Assembly (NCBI GenBank): GCA_039586035.1
Contig: JBDHLD010000008.1
Coordinates: 1-64,000, forward strand
DNA: 64,000 nucleotides
Source of the DNA: JBDHHQ01 sp039586035
GTDB lineage: Bacteria > Gemmatimonadota > Gemmatimonadetes > Longimicrobiales > Gaopeijiaceae
Reading direction: 5' to 3'
This document shows, one piece after another, positions 43,804 to 53,715 of the stretch. A program made the translations under genes and the position numbers. Under the pieces are notes generated by a model. The model saw nothing but the letters and a program-made list of their open reading frames with translations, had not been told where the DNA came from and searched no databases. The first letter of the stretch is position 1. Each line of letters starts with the position of its first letter.

Positions 43804-44391
43804 ATGCGACACTTCGTGACCCCGTCTCTCATGATGCTGTGCCTGCTGCTCGCGCCCTCGGACGCGGCGACGCAGGACTTCGGCGCTTCGCGCGCGGACC
43901 GCTCCGGCGCCTGGTTCGGACTGGGCGTGGGCATGGGGTCCTCGAGCCTCTCGTGCGACATCTGCGCTCGCGACCGACGGGGCGGCACGGCCGCTCACCT
44001 CAGAGGCGGCTTTACCCTCAGCCCGACGGTCCTTCTGGGCATGGAAGTGTCTGCCTGGGCGCAATTTGACGAGGTCGACCAGTACATCGGCGCGGTCACG
44101 CCGGCGGTGTACTTCTACCCCAGCCAGACCAGCGGTCTGGTCGTGAAGGCCGGCCCCAGCGTCTCCTTCTTCTCGGCGCAGGACCAGGAGGGCACCGAGG
44201 TCAGCACCACCAGCTTCGGACTACAGGTCGGCGCCGGATACGAGATCGGACTGGGCACCGGTTACGCGCTCACACCCTTCCTGGACCTGTTGGCGACGTC
44301 GTTCGGCACGCTGAGCACGGGCGATCGGGCCATCACCGGGGGAGCGGGCGTTACCCTCATCCACCTGGGCCTGGGCATCACGTTCCACTGA
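43804..44391 (+). CDS. Small outer-membrane beta-barrel protein
   Basis: This 195-residue protein has a signal peptide (cut about after DAATQ) and an eight-strand barrel pattern: alternating hydrophobic strands WFGLGVGMGSSSLSC, TAAHLRGGFTLSPTVLLGMEV, YIGAVTPAVYFYP, LVVKAGPSVSF, SFGLQVGAGYEIG and the terminal GVTLIHLGLGITFH ending in an aromatic-His end. The short GLGxGxSSLSCDIC motif after the signal is a feature I associate with Gemmatimonadota barrel proteins (recollection). GAAGGCGAG precedes the ATG. The function is unknown. Confidence 0.82.
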   Translation: MRHFVTPSLMMLCLLLAPSDAATQDFGASRADRSGAWFGLGVGMGSSSLSCDICARDRRGGTAAHLRGGFTLSPTVLLGMEVSAWAQFDEVDQYIGAVTPAVYFYPSQTSGLVVKAGPSVSFFSAQDQEGTEVSTTSFGLQVGAGYEIGLGTGYALTPFLDLLATSFGTLSTGDRAITGGAGVTLIHLGLGITFH

Positions 44392-44416
44392 CCGCAGCCA
44401 GCGTACTCTTTTTCCG

Positions 44417-44896
44417 ATGATCGAGAAGTTCTTGCCGAGATTTCCGGGAGTGTTGCGTGGGACCTACGGGGCGATTGCCGCCCTGGCGGCGGCCTCGGCG
44501 CTCGCGTCATGCGGCGGCGAGACCAGCCCACCGCTCACGGGACCGCCCACTCCCGGGCCCGACACCTCGCTGACGGCTTTCGAGGCTGTCCAGGGGATCT
44601 TCACGCGATCCTGTGCGTTCGCCGGCTGTCACTCGGGCCCCGCCTCCAAGGAAGGGCTGGACCTGAGCGCTGGAGCGCTGCACGAAAACACCGTCCGCGT
44701 GCCCTCCGTCCAGGTGCCCTCACTGCACCGGGTGCACCCGTCTCGGCCCGATTCGAGCTATCTCATGCTCAAGCTCGAGGGGATGGCCGGAGCGGTGGGA
44801 GGGATCGGTACTCAGATGCCGCTGGGCGGACAGCTCACCCCGGCTCGGATCGACTCGGTCCGAGCCTGGATCCTTTCGGGGGCTCCCAACCGATGA
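44417..44896 (+). CDS. Lipoprotein with cytochrome-c-like CxxxxCH motif
   Basis: This 159-residue protein has a lipoprotein signal (lipobox LASC, Cys32) and, near residues 62-73, FTRSCAFAGCHSG: Cys66-x4-Cys71-His72, the variant haem motif seen in planctomycete-type cytochrome domains. The later MKLEG ... IGTQMPLGGQL segment offers a Met ligand, and SVRAWILSGAPNR ends it as in cytochrome c helices. It probably carries one haem or is a derivative. It ends in ATGA where the next reading frame could begin. Confidence 0.7.
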   Translation: MIEKFLPRFPGVLRGTYGAIAALAAASALASCGGETSPPLTGPPTPGPDTSLTAFEAVQGIFTRSCAFAGCHSGPASKEGLDLSAGALHENTVRVPSVQVPSLHRVHPSRPDSSYLMLKLEGMAGAVGGIGTQMPLGGQLTPARIDSVRAWILSGAPNR

Positions 44897-44949
44897 ACCT
44901 GCAACGGCGACGGTCCGCGTCAGGGGCGACCGGCCCACGAGGAGGACAG

Positions 44950-46176
44950 ATGACTGCTTCGACACCAGAGCGCGGCCTTTTGGCAAAGGCGATCCCGTTC
45001 CTGCTGGTCACCCTGGTGGCCTGCGAGGGAACGGACGGGTTCGCGGCGCCCGAGATGGCCCCGTCCGGCACCAGCCGGGCGTTCTCGGCGTGGGAGCCTA
45101 GCGAGGTGGACACCTGCACCAAGCAGATCCACGACAAGTACGCCGTGGTCGGCTCAGACGGGAAGCTCTATCCCACCTGGCATCCGCCGGTGGACGAGGA
45201 CACGGGCTGCACGTTCGGACACGAGCACGGGCGCGACCCGCGCGGGTCGGACCTTTTCGAGGACGTGGGCTTCATTCCATTCGGACTGGCCAACGAAGCC
45301 GCCGACTTCTTCGCTCCCCACCCCGGCTTCAAGGTCGAGTGGGAGAACGACGTGCCCATGAGGGTGGGGCCGGGCGACGTGGGGAACGCATTGTTCTCCA
45401 TCTCCTGTGACGTGATGGTCGAGCTGCACCAGGGCACGGCAGGGAGCGGTCGGTTCGTTCAACCCCAGCACGAGATGGCCTATCACGCCCGGTGTACCGA
45501 CGGGTCGGAGGTCCACCTCCAGTTCCTCACCAACGTGGGTCACCCCGGGGAGTTCGTCAGGTCGTGCGAGAGCGACGTTCACGTCGTTGTCGACCCCGAC
45601 CGGGGCGGCCGGTCCGGCGGCGGCAAGCGCCTCGTACCCGACCGCACCTGCATGGAGCGTCACATCCTGAGGCCGCCCGGCGAACGCTCGAACTTCGGCC
45701 GACTGAGGGAGAGCTGGCAGTTCTCGGAGAGCATCCGTGCCGCCAGCGGCCGAAGCCTCGCGAGCCTCGGGCCCTACTTCAACGTGTTCAACCCGTCCCG
45801 CTATCACGACCCCGACTCGCCCAACCTGCTCGGCAACACCGTGGACCTGTGCAACGAGGTGACGGATGCCGGGTTCCAGGCCGAAGGCGGACTGTGCGAG
45901 CAGGTCGCTGGTACGACGCCCGCGTGGAACGACCCGAGCTCGCCCTTCACGGGGGCCCACCGGGACGTGGACATCAATTCCATCCGGATCCGGAACGAAG
46001 ACGGGCCGGAAGTCTGGTATACGGACGCCTGGGGCGAGAACGGCAGCCCCGAACCCTTCGCGGGCTCGATCCGTCAGTTCATCTCGAAGGTGAACAACGA
46101 GGTCGCCACCCCCTCCGGGGGGCGGATGGGCAAAGACCGGAACTACGGCGGCCAGGGCGTGCACGCGCCCAACTGA
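44950..46176 (+). CDS. Cysteine-rich extracytoplasmic lipoprotein, unknown
   Basis: From ATG 44950 (408 aa, AGGAGGACAG before it) the protein has a signal with lipobox LVAC (Cys25). The mature part holds eight more cysteines, in DTCTKQ, TGCTFGHEHG, SISCDV, ARCTDG, RSCESD, DRTCMERH, DLCNEV and GLCEQ, suggesting disulfides, and several His-rich turns (HEHGRDPRG). Many Gly, Asp and aromatic residues point to a beta-rich secreted fold. ATG 44893, overlapping the upstream stop, is an alternative start. I do not recognise the family. It probably shares a transcript with the cytochrome-like gene. Confidence 0.75.
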   Translation: MTASTPERGLLAKAIPFLLVTLVACEGTDGFAAPEMAPSGTSRAFSAWEPSEVDTCTKQIHDKYAVVGSDGKLYPTWHPPVDEDTGCTFGHEHGRDPRGSDLFEDVGFIPFGLANEAADFFAPHPGFKVEWENDVPMRVGPGDVGNALFSISCDVMVELHQGTAGSGRFVQPQHEMAYHARCTDGSEVHLQFLTNVGHPGEFVRSCESDVHVVVDPDRGGRSGGGKRLVPDRTCMERHILRPPGERSNFGRLRESWQFSESIRAASGRSLASLGPYFNVFNPSRYHDPDSPNLLGNTVDLCNEVTDAGFQAEGGLCEQVAGTTPAWNDPSSPFTGAHRDVDINSIRIRNEDGPEVWYTDAWGENGSPEPFAGSIRQFISKVNNEVATPSGGRMGKDRNYGGQGVHAPN

Positions 46177-46201
46177 GGCCGTCTTCCTCCCCTCGGGGAG
46201 A

Positions 46202-46232
46202 GGCGTCCCCGCCGGGTCTCGGCGGGGGCGCC
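46202..46232 (+). terminator. Strong hairpin after the cysteine-rich lipoprotein gene
   Basis: GGCG-T-CCCCGCCG / CGGCGGGG-G-CGCC forms a stem of eight plus four pairs with one mismatch and a five-base loop, 26 bp beyond the stop at 46176. The following bases are C-rich, not a T-tract, so termination is probable but not certain. Confidence 0.5.
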
Positions 46233-46346
46233 CGGTTCCCCCGGCGCGGACCGATCGGGTCCGCTCCTCCTCCGCGCCAAGGACCTCCAACCACTCGGGC
46301 CCCTTGCCCCCGCTGAGTCCACCCGGCGGGACTTCCCACGGCACCC

Positions 46347-46365
46347 GTGTAGCGCTACGCTACAC
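46347..46365. promoter_or_regulatory. Perfect inverted repeat GTGTAGCG-N3-CGCTACAC before the activator gene
   Basis: The two eight-base arms are exact reverse complements around CTA. The site lies about 110 bp before the proposed TTG start at 46477, and related half-sites lie at 43724 and 47827. Its position suits autoregulation by the activator encoded next to it, but this is inference. Confidence 0.5.
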
Positions 46366-46476
46366 CGGCGCGCACCCGTCCTGCTCTCCGTGGCGCGGGG
46401 CGGCTGGAGGCGCGCCCGCGCAGGTTCCGGCACACCCGTCGGGCGCGCAATTCCCGAAGCCCACGGGGAACGCTCC

Positions 46477-47832
46477 TTGAGCACGAAGCCCGACATCACC
46501 GACCCGGCCTTGCTCGTCCTCCAGCGTACGGAGGCGTTCACCGATGTCTGGGACGACCTGGCGTCGTCGGTCGGCTGTCGGGTCGTACGGGGCGGGCCTT
46601 CGGACGATCCGGCGAGTCGCTCCCGCGCGGCCGCGGTGATCTTGGCGGTGGGGGGCGCCGAGCAAAAGGCCTACGAGGATCTGGCGTCCGCCGACGAGTG
46701 GAGCCCCGTCGCCGCCGTCGGAGCGGAGGCCGACCATCGGCTGGCCGCGTCCCTGTTGCGGGCCGGTGCCGACGACTACTTCGCGCTGCCTGGCGACATG
46801 GGGGCCCTACAGGCGTGGCTCGAGAACGTCGTCGACCGGGCACGCGCCCGGTCCCGAGCGGAGACCCTCGCCGCCCGGGAGCGGGAGCGGTACGACTTCT
46901 CCGGGATGGTCGGTCAGAGCGAAGGTCTGGAGACGGCCCTGAAGCGAGCCTCCCGCGTCATTCCGCGGGGGAGCGCCACCATCCTGATCACCGGCGAGAC
47001 CGGCACGGGCAAGGAGCTGCTGGCCCAGGCCATCCACTACAACGGCCCCCGCGCGGCCCAGCCCTTCGTCGAGGTCAACTGCACCGCGCTGCCCGAGAGC
47101 TTGCTGGAAGCCGAGCTGTTCGGTTTCGAGCGGGGCGCCTTCACGGACGCCCGAACCGCCAAGCCCGGCCTGTTCGAGGCGGCGAGCGGAGGCACGTTGT
47201 TTCTCGACGAGATCGGCGATCTCGCCCTGACGGTGCAGGCCAAGCTGCTGAAGGCCCTGGAGGAGAAGCGGGTCCGCCGGCTCGGTAGCCTCACCGCCAC
47301 CGAGGTGGACGTCCGCATCATCGCCGCCACCCACGTCGACCTCGCTCGCTCCGTCCGGGAGGGCCGATTCCGCGAAGATCTCTTCTATCGGCTCAACGTC
47401 CTGCCCATCCATCTGCCCCCCCTCCGCGAGCGGGGCGAAGACGTCGTGGCGCTCGCCGAGCACTTTCTGGCCCGTGCCAGCCAGGAATACGGCATCGAAG
47501 CGCCGCTCCTGGACGCCCCGGCGCGACAGTCCCTTCTCGCCCACGGGTGGCCGGGGAACGTCCGCGAGCTCCGTAACGCCATCGAGCGGGCCGTTCTCCT
47601 GGGCGAGGGGACGGTCCGACCCGAAGAGCTGTTTCTGGCTCCCGCGATCCCCCCCGAGGCCGGGAGTCTGCCCTTTCCCGCCTCGCTTCGACAGATCGAG
47701 ATCGCCGCAGCTCGGTTGGCCGTCGAGCGCACCGGCGGCAACAAGCGAGCGGCCGCCGACCTCCTGAACGTCAGCCGGACCCGATTGTACCGCCTCCTCG
47801 AGAGCGACGACGACCCGGCAAACCCCGTGTAG
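46477..47832 (+). CDS. Sigma-54-type AAA+ activator with degenerate receiver domain
   Basis: This 451-residue NtrC-family protein has an N-terminal receiver-like domain (about 1-120) without the usual acidic cluster or phospho-Asp (the expected site reads AVILAVGGAE), a central AAA+ domain with Walker A GETGTGKE (173-180), the sigma-54 contact loop as GAFTDA (220-225) instead of GAFTGA, Walker B TLFLDEIGD, and a C-terminal Fis-type HTH (about 416-440, GGNKRAAADLLNVSRTRLYRLL). TTG 46477 has GGGGAA before it; GTG 46390 gives a longer, low-complexity N-terminus. It probably activates sigma-54 promoters independently of phosphorylation. The stop codon lies within an inverted repeat. Confidence 0.88.
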   Translation: MSTKPDITDPALLVLQRTEAFTDVWDDLASSVGCRVVRGGPSDDPASRSRAAAVILAVGGAEQKAYEDLASADEWSPVAAVGAEADHRLAASLLRAGADDYFALPGDMGALQAWLENVVDRARARSRAETLAARERERYDFSGMVGQSEGLETALKRASRVIPRGSATILITGETGTGKELLAQAIHYNGPRAAQPFVEVNCTALPESLLEAELFGFERGAFTDARTAKPGLFEAASGGTLFLDEIGDLALTVQAKLLKALEEKRVRRLGSLTATEVDVRIIAATHVDLARSVREGRFREDLFYRLNVLPIHLPPLRERGEDVVALAEHFLARASQEYGIEAPLLDAPARQSLLAHGWPGNVRELRNAIERAVLLGEGTVRPEELFLAPAIPPEAGSLPFPASLRQIEIAAARLAVERTGGNKRAAADLLNVSRTRLYRLLESDDDPANPV

Positions 47833-47845
47833 CGGAGCGAGACAC
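47827..47845. promoter_or_regulatory. Imperfect GTGTAGCG inverted repeat, upstream activator site candidate
   Basis: GTGTAGCG-GAG-CGAGACAC has the same left arm as the perfect site at 46347 and a right arm with two changes. It overlaps the activator's stop codon and is centred about 70 bp before the -24 element of the proposed sigma-54 promoter at 47906-47921, the usual distance for an upstream activator site. Confidence 0.45.
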
Positions 47846-47905
47846 GTGTGTTCAAGATGGACGCTGCACGACCGCGAATATCCAGTAATTGCGGCGGTTA
47901 TCGCC

Positions 47906-47921
47906 CGGAACGCTTTCTGCT
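47906..47921 (+). promoter_or_regulatory. Candidate sigma-54 (-24/-12) promoter
   Basis: CGGAACGCTTTCTGCT has GG and GC exactly ten bases apart and agrees with the consensus TGGCACG-N4-TTGCW at nine of twelve scored positions. It lies about 50 bp before the lipoprotein ATG at 47970, downstream of an inverted repeat adjacent to an activator gene. Confidence 0.45.
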
Positions 47922-47969
47922 CGATGGAGCTCCCGGACGATCAGACCACCGCCGCTTCGGAGAGGCCAG

Positions 47970-48599
47970 ATGCTGAATAGACTCTCGAGACCACTGACGA
48001 TCCTCGCGTCGCTCGGGATCCTGCTGTCTTGCAACGACGATCCCGCATCCCCGAACCCCGACGGGAGCGTGAAGCCCGAAGCCGACCTCACGTTCGTCCG
48101 GTTCGACCCGACCCTCTTCGGCTCGGCCCAGACGACGGGCAGCTTCTGGGCCGTTCGAGGAGAGGATCGAGAGCTGGAGATGACCTACCAGGAACCTGAC
48201 GACTCGGGCGACGAGCGCGACGAGTTCCTCGAGTTCCGCGTGCGGCCGGAGTCTCTGCTCCGGCGCCCCGACGGGACGCCGTTCGCGGAGGGAGATTCGG
48301 TCCTGATCACGGTGACCGTGGACCCGGGCGGGCGGTTCATCTTCGACTTCCAGCCGGCTGGGCTCCAATTCGACCCGAGCGAGCCCGCGGAGCTGGAGAT
48401 CGACTTCAATCTGGCCGACCGCGACTTGAACGACGACGGGGTGGAAGACGCCGAGGACGACCGCATCCGGGCGGAGCTGAGCATCTGGCGGCAGGACGCG
48501 CCCGGAACCGTGTGGGAGCGGCTCGAGTCCCTCAGAATCCGGGAGGACGAGCTTCGCGCCGACCTGTCCGGGTTCTCGGGTTTCGCCACCGCGAACTGA
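47970..48599 (+). CDS. Acidic lipoprotein, unknown
   Basis: From ATG 47970 (GAGAGG upstream; 209 aa) the protein has a lipoprotein signal with lipobox LLSC (Cys21). The mature part is very acidic and beta-rich: ADLTFVRFDPTLFGSAQ, ELEMTYQEPDDSGDERDEF, DSVLITVTVDPGGRFIFDFQPAGLQF, and ends LSGFSGFATAN. The DDDG-like runs (DLNDDGVEDAEDDR) resemble calcium-binding Asp-rich loops. It is possibly under sigma-54 control and is followed by the TPR gene after six bases. The family was not recognised. Confidence 0.78.
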   Translation: MLNRLSRPLTILASLGILLSCNDDPASPNPDGSVKPEADLTFVRFDPTLFGSAQTTGSFWAVRGEDRELEMTYQEPDDSGDERDEFLEFRVRPESLLRRPDGTPFAEGDSVLITVTVDPGGRFIFDFQPAGLQFDPSEPAELEIDFNLADRDLNDDGVEDAEDDRIRAELSIWRQDAPGTVWERLESLRIREDELRADLSGFSGFATAN

Positions 48600-48605
48600 G
48601 GCGCC

Positions 48606-49652
48606 GTGACCCCGCCGCAAGAGTCGATCCGGACGCTGCTCACCCGCTGCTGGGTGCTGAACCGGGCTCGGCGCTATCCCGAGCTCGTCGAGCAGCTGCG
48701 CGCGGTGCCCGAGGCGCAGCTCGACGCGGAGCCCGCGCTGGGCTTCATGCTGGCGGATGTGCTTCGACGTCTCGGGGAAGGTCAGACGGCGCTCGACGTG
48801 CTCCAGCGCATCGGACCAGTGCTGGATCGACGCGGCAACGATCGGCTACACCGGCGGCGCCTCAACCTGCTGGGAACCCTCCACTTCGAGCAGGGACGCA
48901 CGGCCGAAGCCGCCGCCGTCTGGGAACGGCAACGCGAGGACGCCACCACGGCCTCCGACGAGGAGTTCGTGGCCCGGGCGAACAACAACCTGGGCATCCT
49001 CTTCACGCTCGCGGCGAACTGGGAGGAGGCGGTCTGCGCGTACAACCGGGCCGTGACGTCGTATCAGCGGCTGGGCTACTCGCGGGGGCTCGCCCAATCT
49101 CACCACAACCTGGCCATGACGTACCGGGAGATGGGCTTCGCGGTCGAGGCGGGGCGCCATTTCGCCGACGCCGTCGCGTTGGCCGCTGCGGACAGCCCGG
49201 ACGAGGTGGCCCGCTCGGAACAGGAACGAGCCCTGCTCCATCTGTTCGAAGGAGACGTGGAGCTCGCGGAGGCGAGCGCCCAGCGGTCCCTGGACCGGTA
49301 TCGCGCGCTCGGCGACCCGACGGGCGAGGGTGAGGTGACACGAGTGCTCGCGCTCGTCGCGCTGGCGCTAGGCCGTCTGGACAGCGCCCGGGCGCACCTG
49401 GACAAAGCGACGGAGCTGGCGGACCAGGTGGACGCCGTCCTGCTCGGAGCCGAGCTGCTGGAGGCTCGGGCCGTGCTCGAGCGCCTATGCGGACGAGACG
49501 AGGAAGCACACCGAGCGGAAGAGCGGGCCGAGGCCGTGTTCCGGCGGCTGCATGCCGCGCCGTGGGGCCGGCAGATCCGAGAGCGCACACGCCAGGTCGG
49601 GGCCGTGGCCCGGGATGCGCTCTCCAGGGGCGACGGCGAGGCGCCTTCCTAG
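48606..49652 (+). CDS. TPR-repeat protein
   Basis: This 348-residue protein (GTG start) has no signal peptide and consists of repeated helix pairs from about residue 10 to 320, for example GYSRGLAQSHHNLAMTYREMGFAVEAGRHFADAV and VARANNNLGILFTLAANWEEAVCAYNRAV, both canonical TPR. It is probably a cytoplasmic interaction scaffold. It follows the acidic lipoprotein by six bases and may be in the same regulon as the activator at 46.5-47.8 kb. Confidence 0.85.
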   Translation: MTPPQESIRTLLTRCWVLNRARRYPELVEQLRAVPEAQLDAEPALGFMLADVLRRLGEGQTALDVLQRIGPVLDRRGNDRLHRRRLNLLGTLHFEQGRTAEAAAVWERQREDATTASDEEFVARANNNLGILFTLAANWEEAVCAYNRAVTSYQRLGYSRGLAQSHHNLAMTYREMGFAVEAGRHFADAVALAAADSPDEVARSEQERALLHLFEGDVELAEASAQRSLDRYRALGDPTGEGEVTRVLALVALALGRLDSARAHLDKATELADQVDAVLLGAELLEARAVLERLCGRDEEAHRAEERAEAVFRRLHAAPWGRQIRERTRQVGAVARDALSRGDGEAPS

Positions 49653-49664
49653 GGGGCTTCCAGC

Positions 49665-50291
49665 CTACCGGAGCATCACGCCGGGGATGTGCAGCCCGAC
49701 ACCCAGGGCCTGCCGGTCTCCGAGGGAGACGCCGAACCGGATCGCCCAGCCCGCGCTGAACGCCAGATCCGCGCCGATGTCCACCGCGATCCCCAGGTCG
49801 AGGTCGTCCCGGTTCGTCGGACGACTGTCGCCCAGCGCCGCATCCACCACGAGGTAGGGGGTGATGTAGGGGTTGAACCAGATGTCGTCCCCCCTGACCT
49901 CGTACGCGAACGACGCGCCCAGCGGGGCCGAGATCAACACCCAGTTGCCCGCACCGAGCCCCACCCCCGCGACCCATGCGATGTCCAGAGGGAACTGCGG
50001 GTCCCCGTCCCGGATCCAGCCGCTGAAGTCCACGCCGCCGAAGCCGGCCAGATCGCCGCCCGCACCCTCACCCAGACCCGCCCGAAGCCCCACGCCCCCG
50101 GGCGCGGATTGACCCCGCCAGGCCACCATGCCGGCCAGACCTTCGTTGGGCTCCATCTCCGCGAGCATGAGGCTCACCCCGGCGGGCGAGTTGGGCGCCA
50201 CCAGGAGCGGCGCTTCCCAGGCGATCTGGGCCTCGATGGCCTGCGGGAGGAAGAACGACAGAACCATGGCCGCGTAGAGGAGAGGCTTCAT
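49665..50291 (-). CDS. Putative outer-membrane beta-barrel protein
   Basis: This 208-residue protein from ATG 50291 has a signal peptide (MKPLLYAAMVLSFFLPQAIEA-Q) and amphipathic strands rich in Gly and aromatics (GGVGLRAGLGEGAGG, DIAWVAGVGLGAGNWVLISAPLGASFAYEV, AFSAGWAIRFGVSLGD), ending GVGLHIPGVMLR. This fits a small barrel. It converges on the TPR gene with twelve bases between the stops. The function is unknown. Confidence 0.75.
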   Translation of the reverse strand: MKPLLYAAMVLSFFLPQAIEAQIAWEAPLLVAPNSPAGVSLMLAEMEPNEGLAGMVAWRGQSAPGGVGLRAGLGEGAGGDLAGFGGVDFSGWIRDGDPQFPLDIAWVAGVGLGAGNWVLISAPLGASFAYEVRGDDIWFNPYITPYLVVDAALGDSRPTNRDDLDLGIAVDIGADLAFSAGWAIRFGVSLGDRQALGVGLHIPGVMLR

Positions 50292-50464
50292 GACAGGGAC
50301 GCTCCCGAACCAGTGATGCGGGCCCAAGGCCACGGCCGGTGGCGCGTGGCGGCCCGCGTCGTCACAATGAAGGTTTGGCGTGATGCCTCGACACGCTCGG
50401 TGTCTGCGGGACCCCCGAGGCGCCACACTACCCAATACGTCGACACACCGTCCCAGGATGGCGA

Positions 50465-50851
50465 ATGGATTTCCAGCGAAGCTTCACCGGCGCACCTTGG
50501 GAGACGCAGGTGGCGTACTGTCGCGCGCTGCGTCACGGCGATCGTGTCTTCGTCACCGGTACGGCCGCGGTAGACGACGACGGCGATGTGGTCGGCATCG
50601 GTGACGGCTACGCACAGGCGCGGCGCTGCCTCGAGATCATCCAGAAGTCGCTGGCGGAGCTCGGCACCGACATGTCGTCCGTCGTGCGGACCCGCATGTT
50701 CGTCACGGACATCTCTCGTTGGGAATCCTTTGGCCGGGCTCACGCCGACTTCTTCGCGGATCATCCTCCGTGCACCACCATGGTGGAGGTGAACCGTCTG
50801 ATCCACGCGGACATGCTCATCGAGATCGAGGCCGACGCCATCGTCAGGTGA
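50465..50851 (+). CDS. RidA family protein
   Basis: This 128-residue protein has the YjgF/YER057c/UK114 fold: AYCRALRHGDRVFVTGTAAVDDDG, AQARRCLEIIQKSLAELGTDMSSVVRTRMFVTD and the end CTTMVEVNRLIHADMLIEIEADAIV with the conserved Arg of the R-x motif region. RidA proteins hydrolyse reactive enamines from PLP enzymes; many homologues differ in substrate. It stands alone between a divergent outer-membrane gene and convergent guaA. Confidence 0.9.
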   Translation: MDFQRSFTGAPWETQVAYCRALRHGDRVFVTGTAAVDDDGDVVGIGDGYAQARRCLEIIQKSLAELGTDMSSVVRTRMFVTDISRWESFGRAHADFFADHPPCTTMVEVNRLIHADMLIEIEADAIVR

Positions 50852-50863
50852 GTCGGCGTCGGG

Positions 50864-52408
<1,545 letters not shown>

Positions 52409-52409
52409 G

Positions 52410-53693
52410 TCAGGCCTGCTTCTTGGTGGTGTTTTCCGGTCTGGGGGGAATCGTCTCCCCGCGAGTGAGGTCCTCCAGCGACTCCCTGGCGCGAACCAGA
52501 TGGGCGTGCCCGTCTTCCACGAGGACCTCGGCCGGCCGGAGTCGCGAATTGTAGTTGGACGCCATGGAGGAGCCGTACGCACCGGCGGTGAGCACGGCCA
52601 AGACATCGCCGGGAGACGGAACCGCCATGCGCCGGTCGAGGGCCAGGAAGTCTCCGGTCTCACAGATCGGGCCGACCACGTCCACCCGTTCCTCGACGCC
52701 GCCGATGGCGCTGCCGGCGGCAGGCTCCACGCGGTGGAATCCGGAATAAAGACTCGGACGGATCAACTCGGTCATTCCTCCGTCGGTGACCACGAACGTC
52801 TTGTCTCCGTTGCGCTTGACGTAGAGCACGGTCGTGAGGAGGGTGCCGGCCTCGGCCACGATGTATCGCCCCGGCTCCACCACCAGGTCCAAGCCAGCTT
52901 CCTGAACCCGGGGCACGACGAGCTCCGCGAGGCGCTCCACCGGCATGCCGGACTCGTCCCCCTGGGGCACGCCGAAGCCGCCACCGATGTCCAGATACTC
53001 CAGCTCGATGCCTTCCCTCGCCAGCTGTGCCACGACCTCCAGGAGCAGATCGAGGACCCGCCCGTATGGAGCGGGATCGAGGATCCCAGAGCCGATGTGC
53101 GCGTCGATGCCCCGGATGTCCAGATGGGGCCGGGACGCCGCCCACCGGTAGAGCTCCATGACCTGGTCGAGGGGAATGCCGAACTTGGTATCGGCGTGCC
53201 CGGTCTGAGTGTAGCCGTGATGCGCCGGTGAGACGATGTCGGGGTTGATCCGCAGGCCGATCCGGGCCGGAACGCCCATCTCCGCAGCCACCGCGTCCAG
53301 GAGCCTGAGCTCGCCAGCGCTCTCCACGTGGCACCCGTGAATCCTCGCCCCCACTGCGGCCCGCAGCTCAGACGCCGTCTTGCCCACGCCGGCGAAGACG
53401 ATGCGGTCGCCCGGAATCCCGGCTCGGATGGCCCGATGGAGCTCGCCACCGCTCACGATGTCGGCCCCGGCCCCGAGTCGCGCCAGGCGGTCCAGTATGG
53501 CCAGGTTGCCGTTGGCCTTGACCGAGTAGGCCACCAGGACGTCGACGCCCGCGAAGGCGGAGGTCAGGGCGCGGTAGCGGGCCTCGATCAGCGCCGCGTC
53601 GTAGACGAAGAGAGGCGTCCCGAACCGTGCGGCCAAGGCCTCCATCGCGAGGCCGCCACAACGGAGGGGACTGGGGTCCGAGGACGCGCTCAA
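52410..53693 (-). CDS. lysA: Diaminopimelate decarboxylase LysA
   Basis: LysA decarboxylates meso-diaminopimelate to lysine. The TTG at 53693 gives 427 residues with the family N-terminus (ALAARFGTPLFVYDAALI), PLP lysine motif VAYSVKANGN, LRINPDIVSPAHHGYTQTGHADTKFGI, GGGFGVP, EPGRYIVAEAG and the C-terminal VVGPICETGDFL and YGSSMASNYNSRLRP. This closes the DapL route seen at 21.7-22.9 kb. It follows proS by 22 bases and runs into guaA. Confidence 0.94.
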   Translation of the reverse strand: MSASSDPSPLRCGGLAMEALAARFGTPLFVYDAALIEARYRALTSAFAGVDVLVAYSVKANGNLAILDRLARLGAGADIVSGGELHRAIRAGIPGDRIVFAGVGKTASELRAAVGARIHGCHVESAGELRLLDAVAAEMGVPARIGLRINPDIVSPAHHGYTQTGHADTKFGIPLDQVMELYRWAASRPHLDIRGIDAHIGSGILDPAPYGRVLDLLLEVVAQLAREGIELEYLDIGGGFGVPQGDESGMPVERLAELVVPRVQEAGLDLVVEPGRYIVAEAGTLLTTVLYVKRNGDKTFVVTDGGMTELIRPSLYSGFHRVEPAAGSAIGGVEERVDVVGPICETGDFLALDRRMAVPSPGDVLAVLTAGAYGSSMASNYNSRLRPAEVLVEDGHAHLVRARESLEDLTRGETIPPRPENTTKKQA

Positions 53694-53715
53694 GCGTGCC
53701 CCGGTCGGCGTGGCC

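Larger units (their letters stand above)
46177..46476. other. Intergenic region upstream of the activator gene
   Basis: This region holds the hairpin after the preceding gene (46202-46232) and the inverted repeat at 46347-46365. No gene is recognised. If GTG 46390 rather than TTG 46477 is the true start of the activator, the last 87 bases are coding, but that part is Arg- and Gly-rich with no RBS. Confidence 0.45.
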
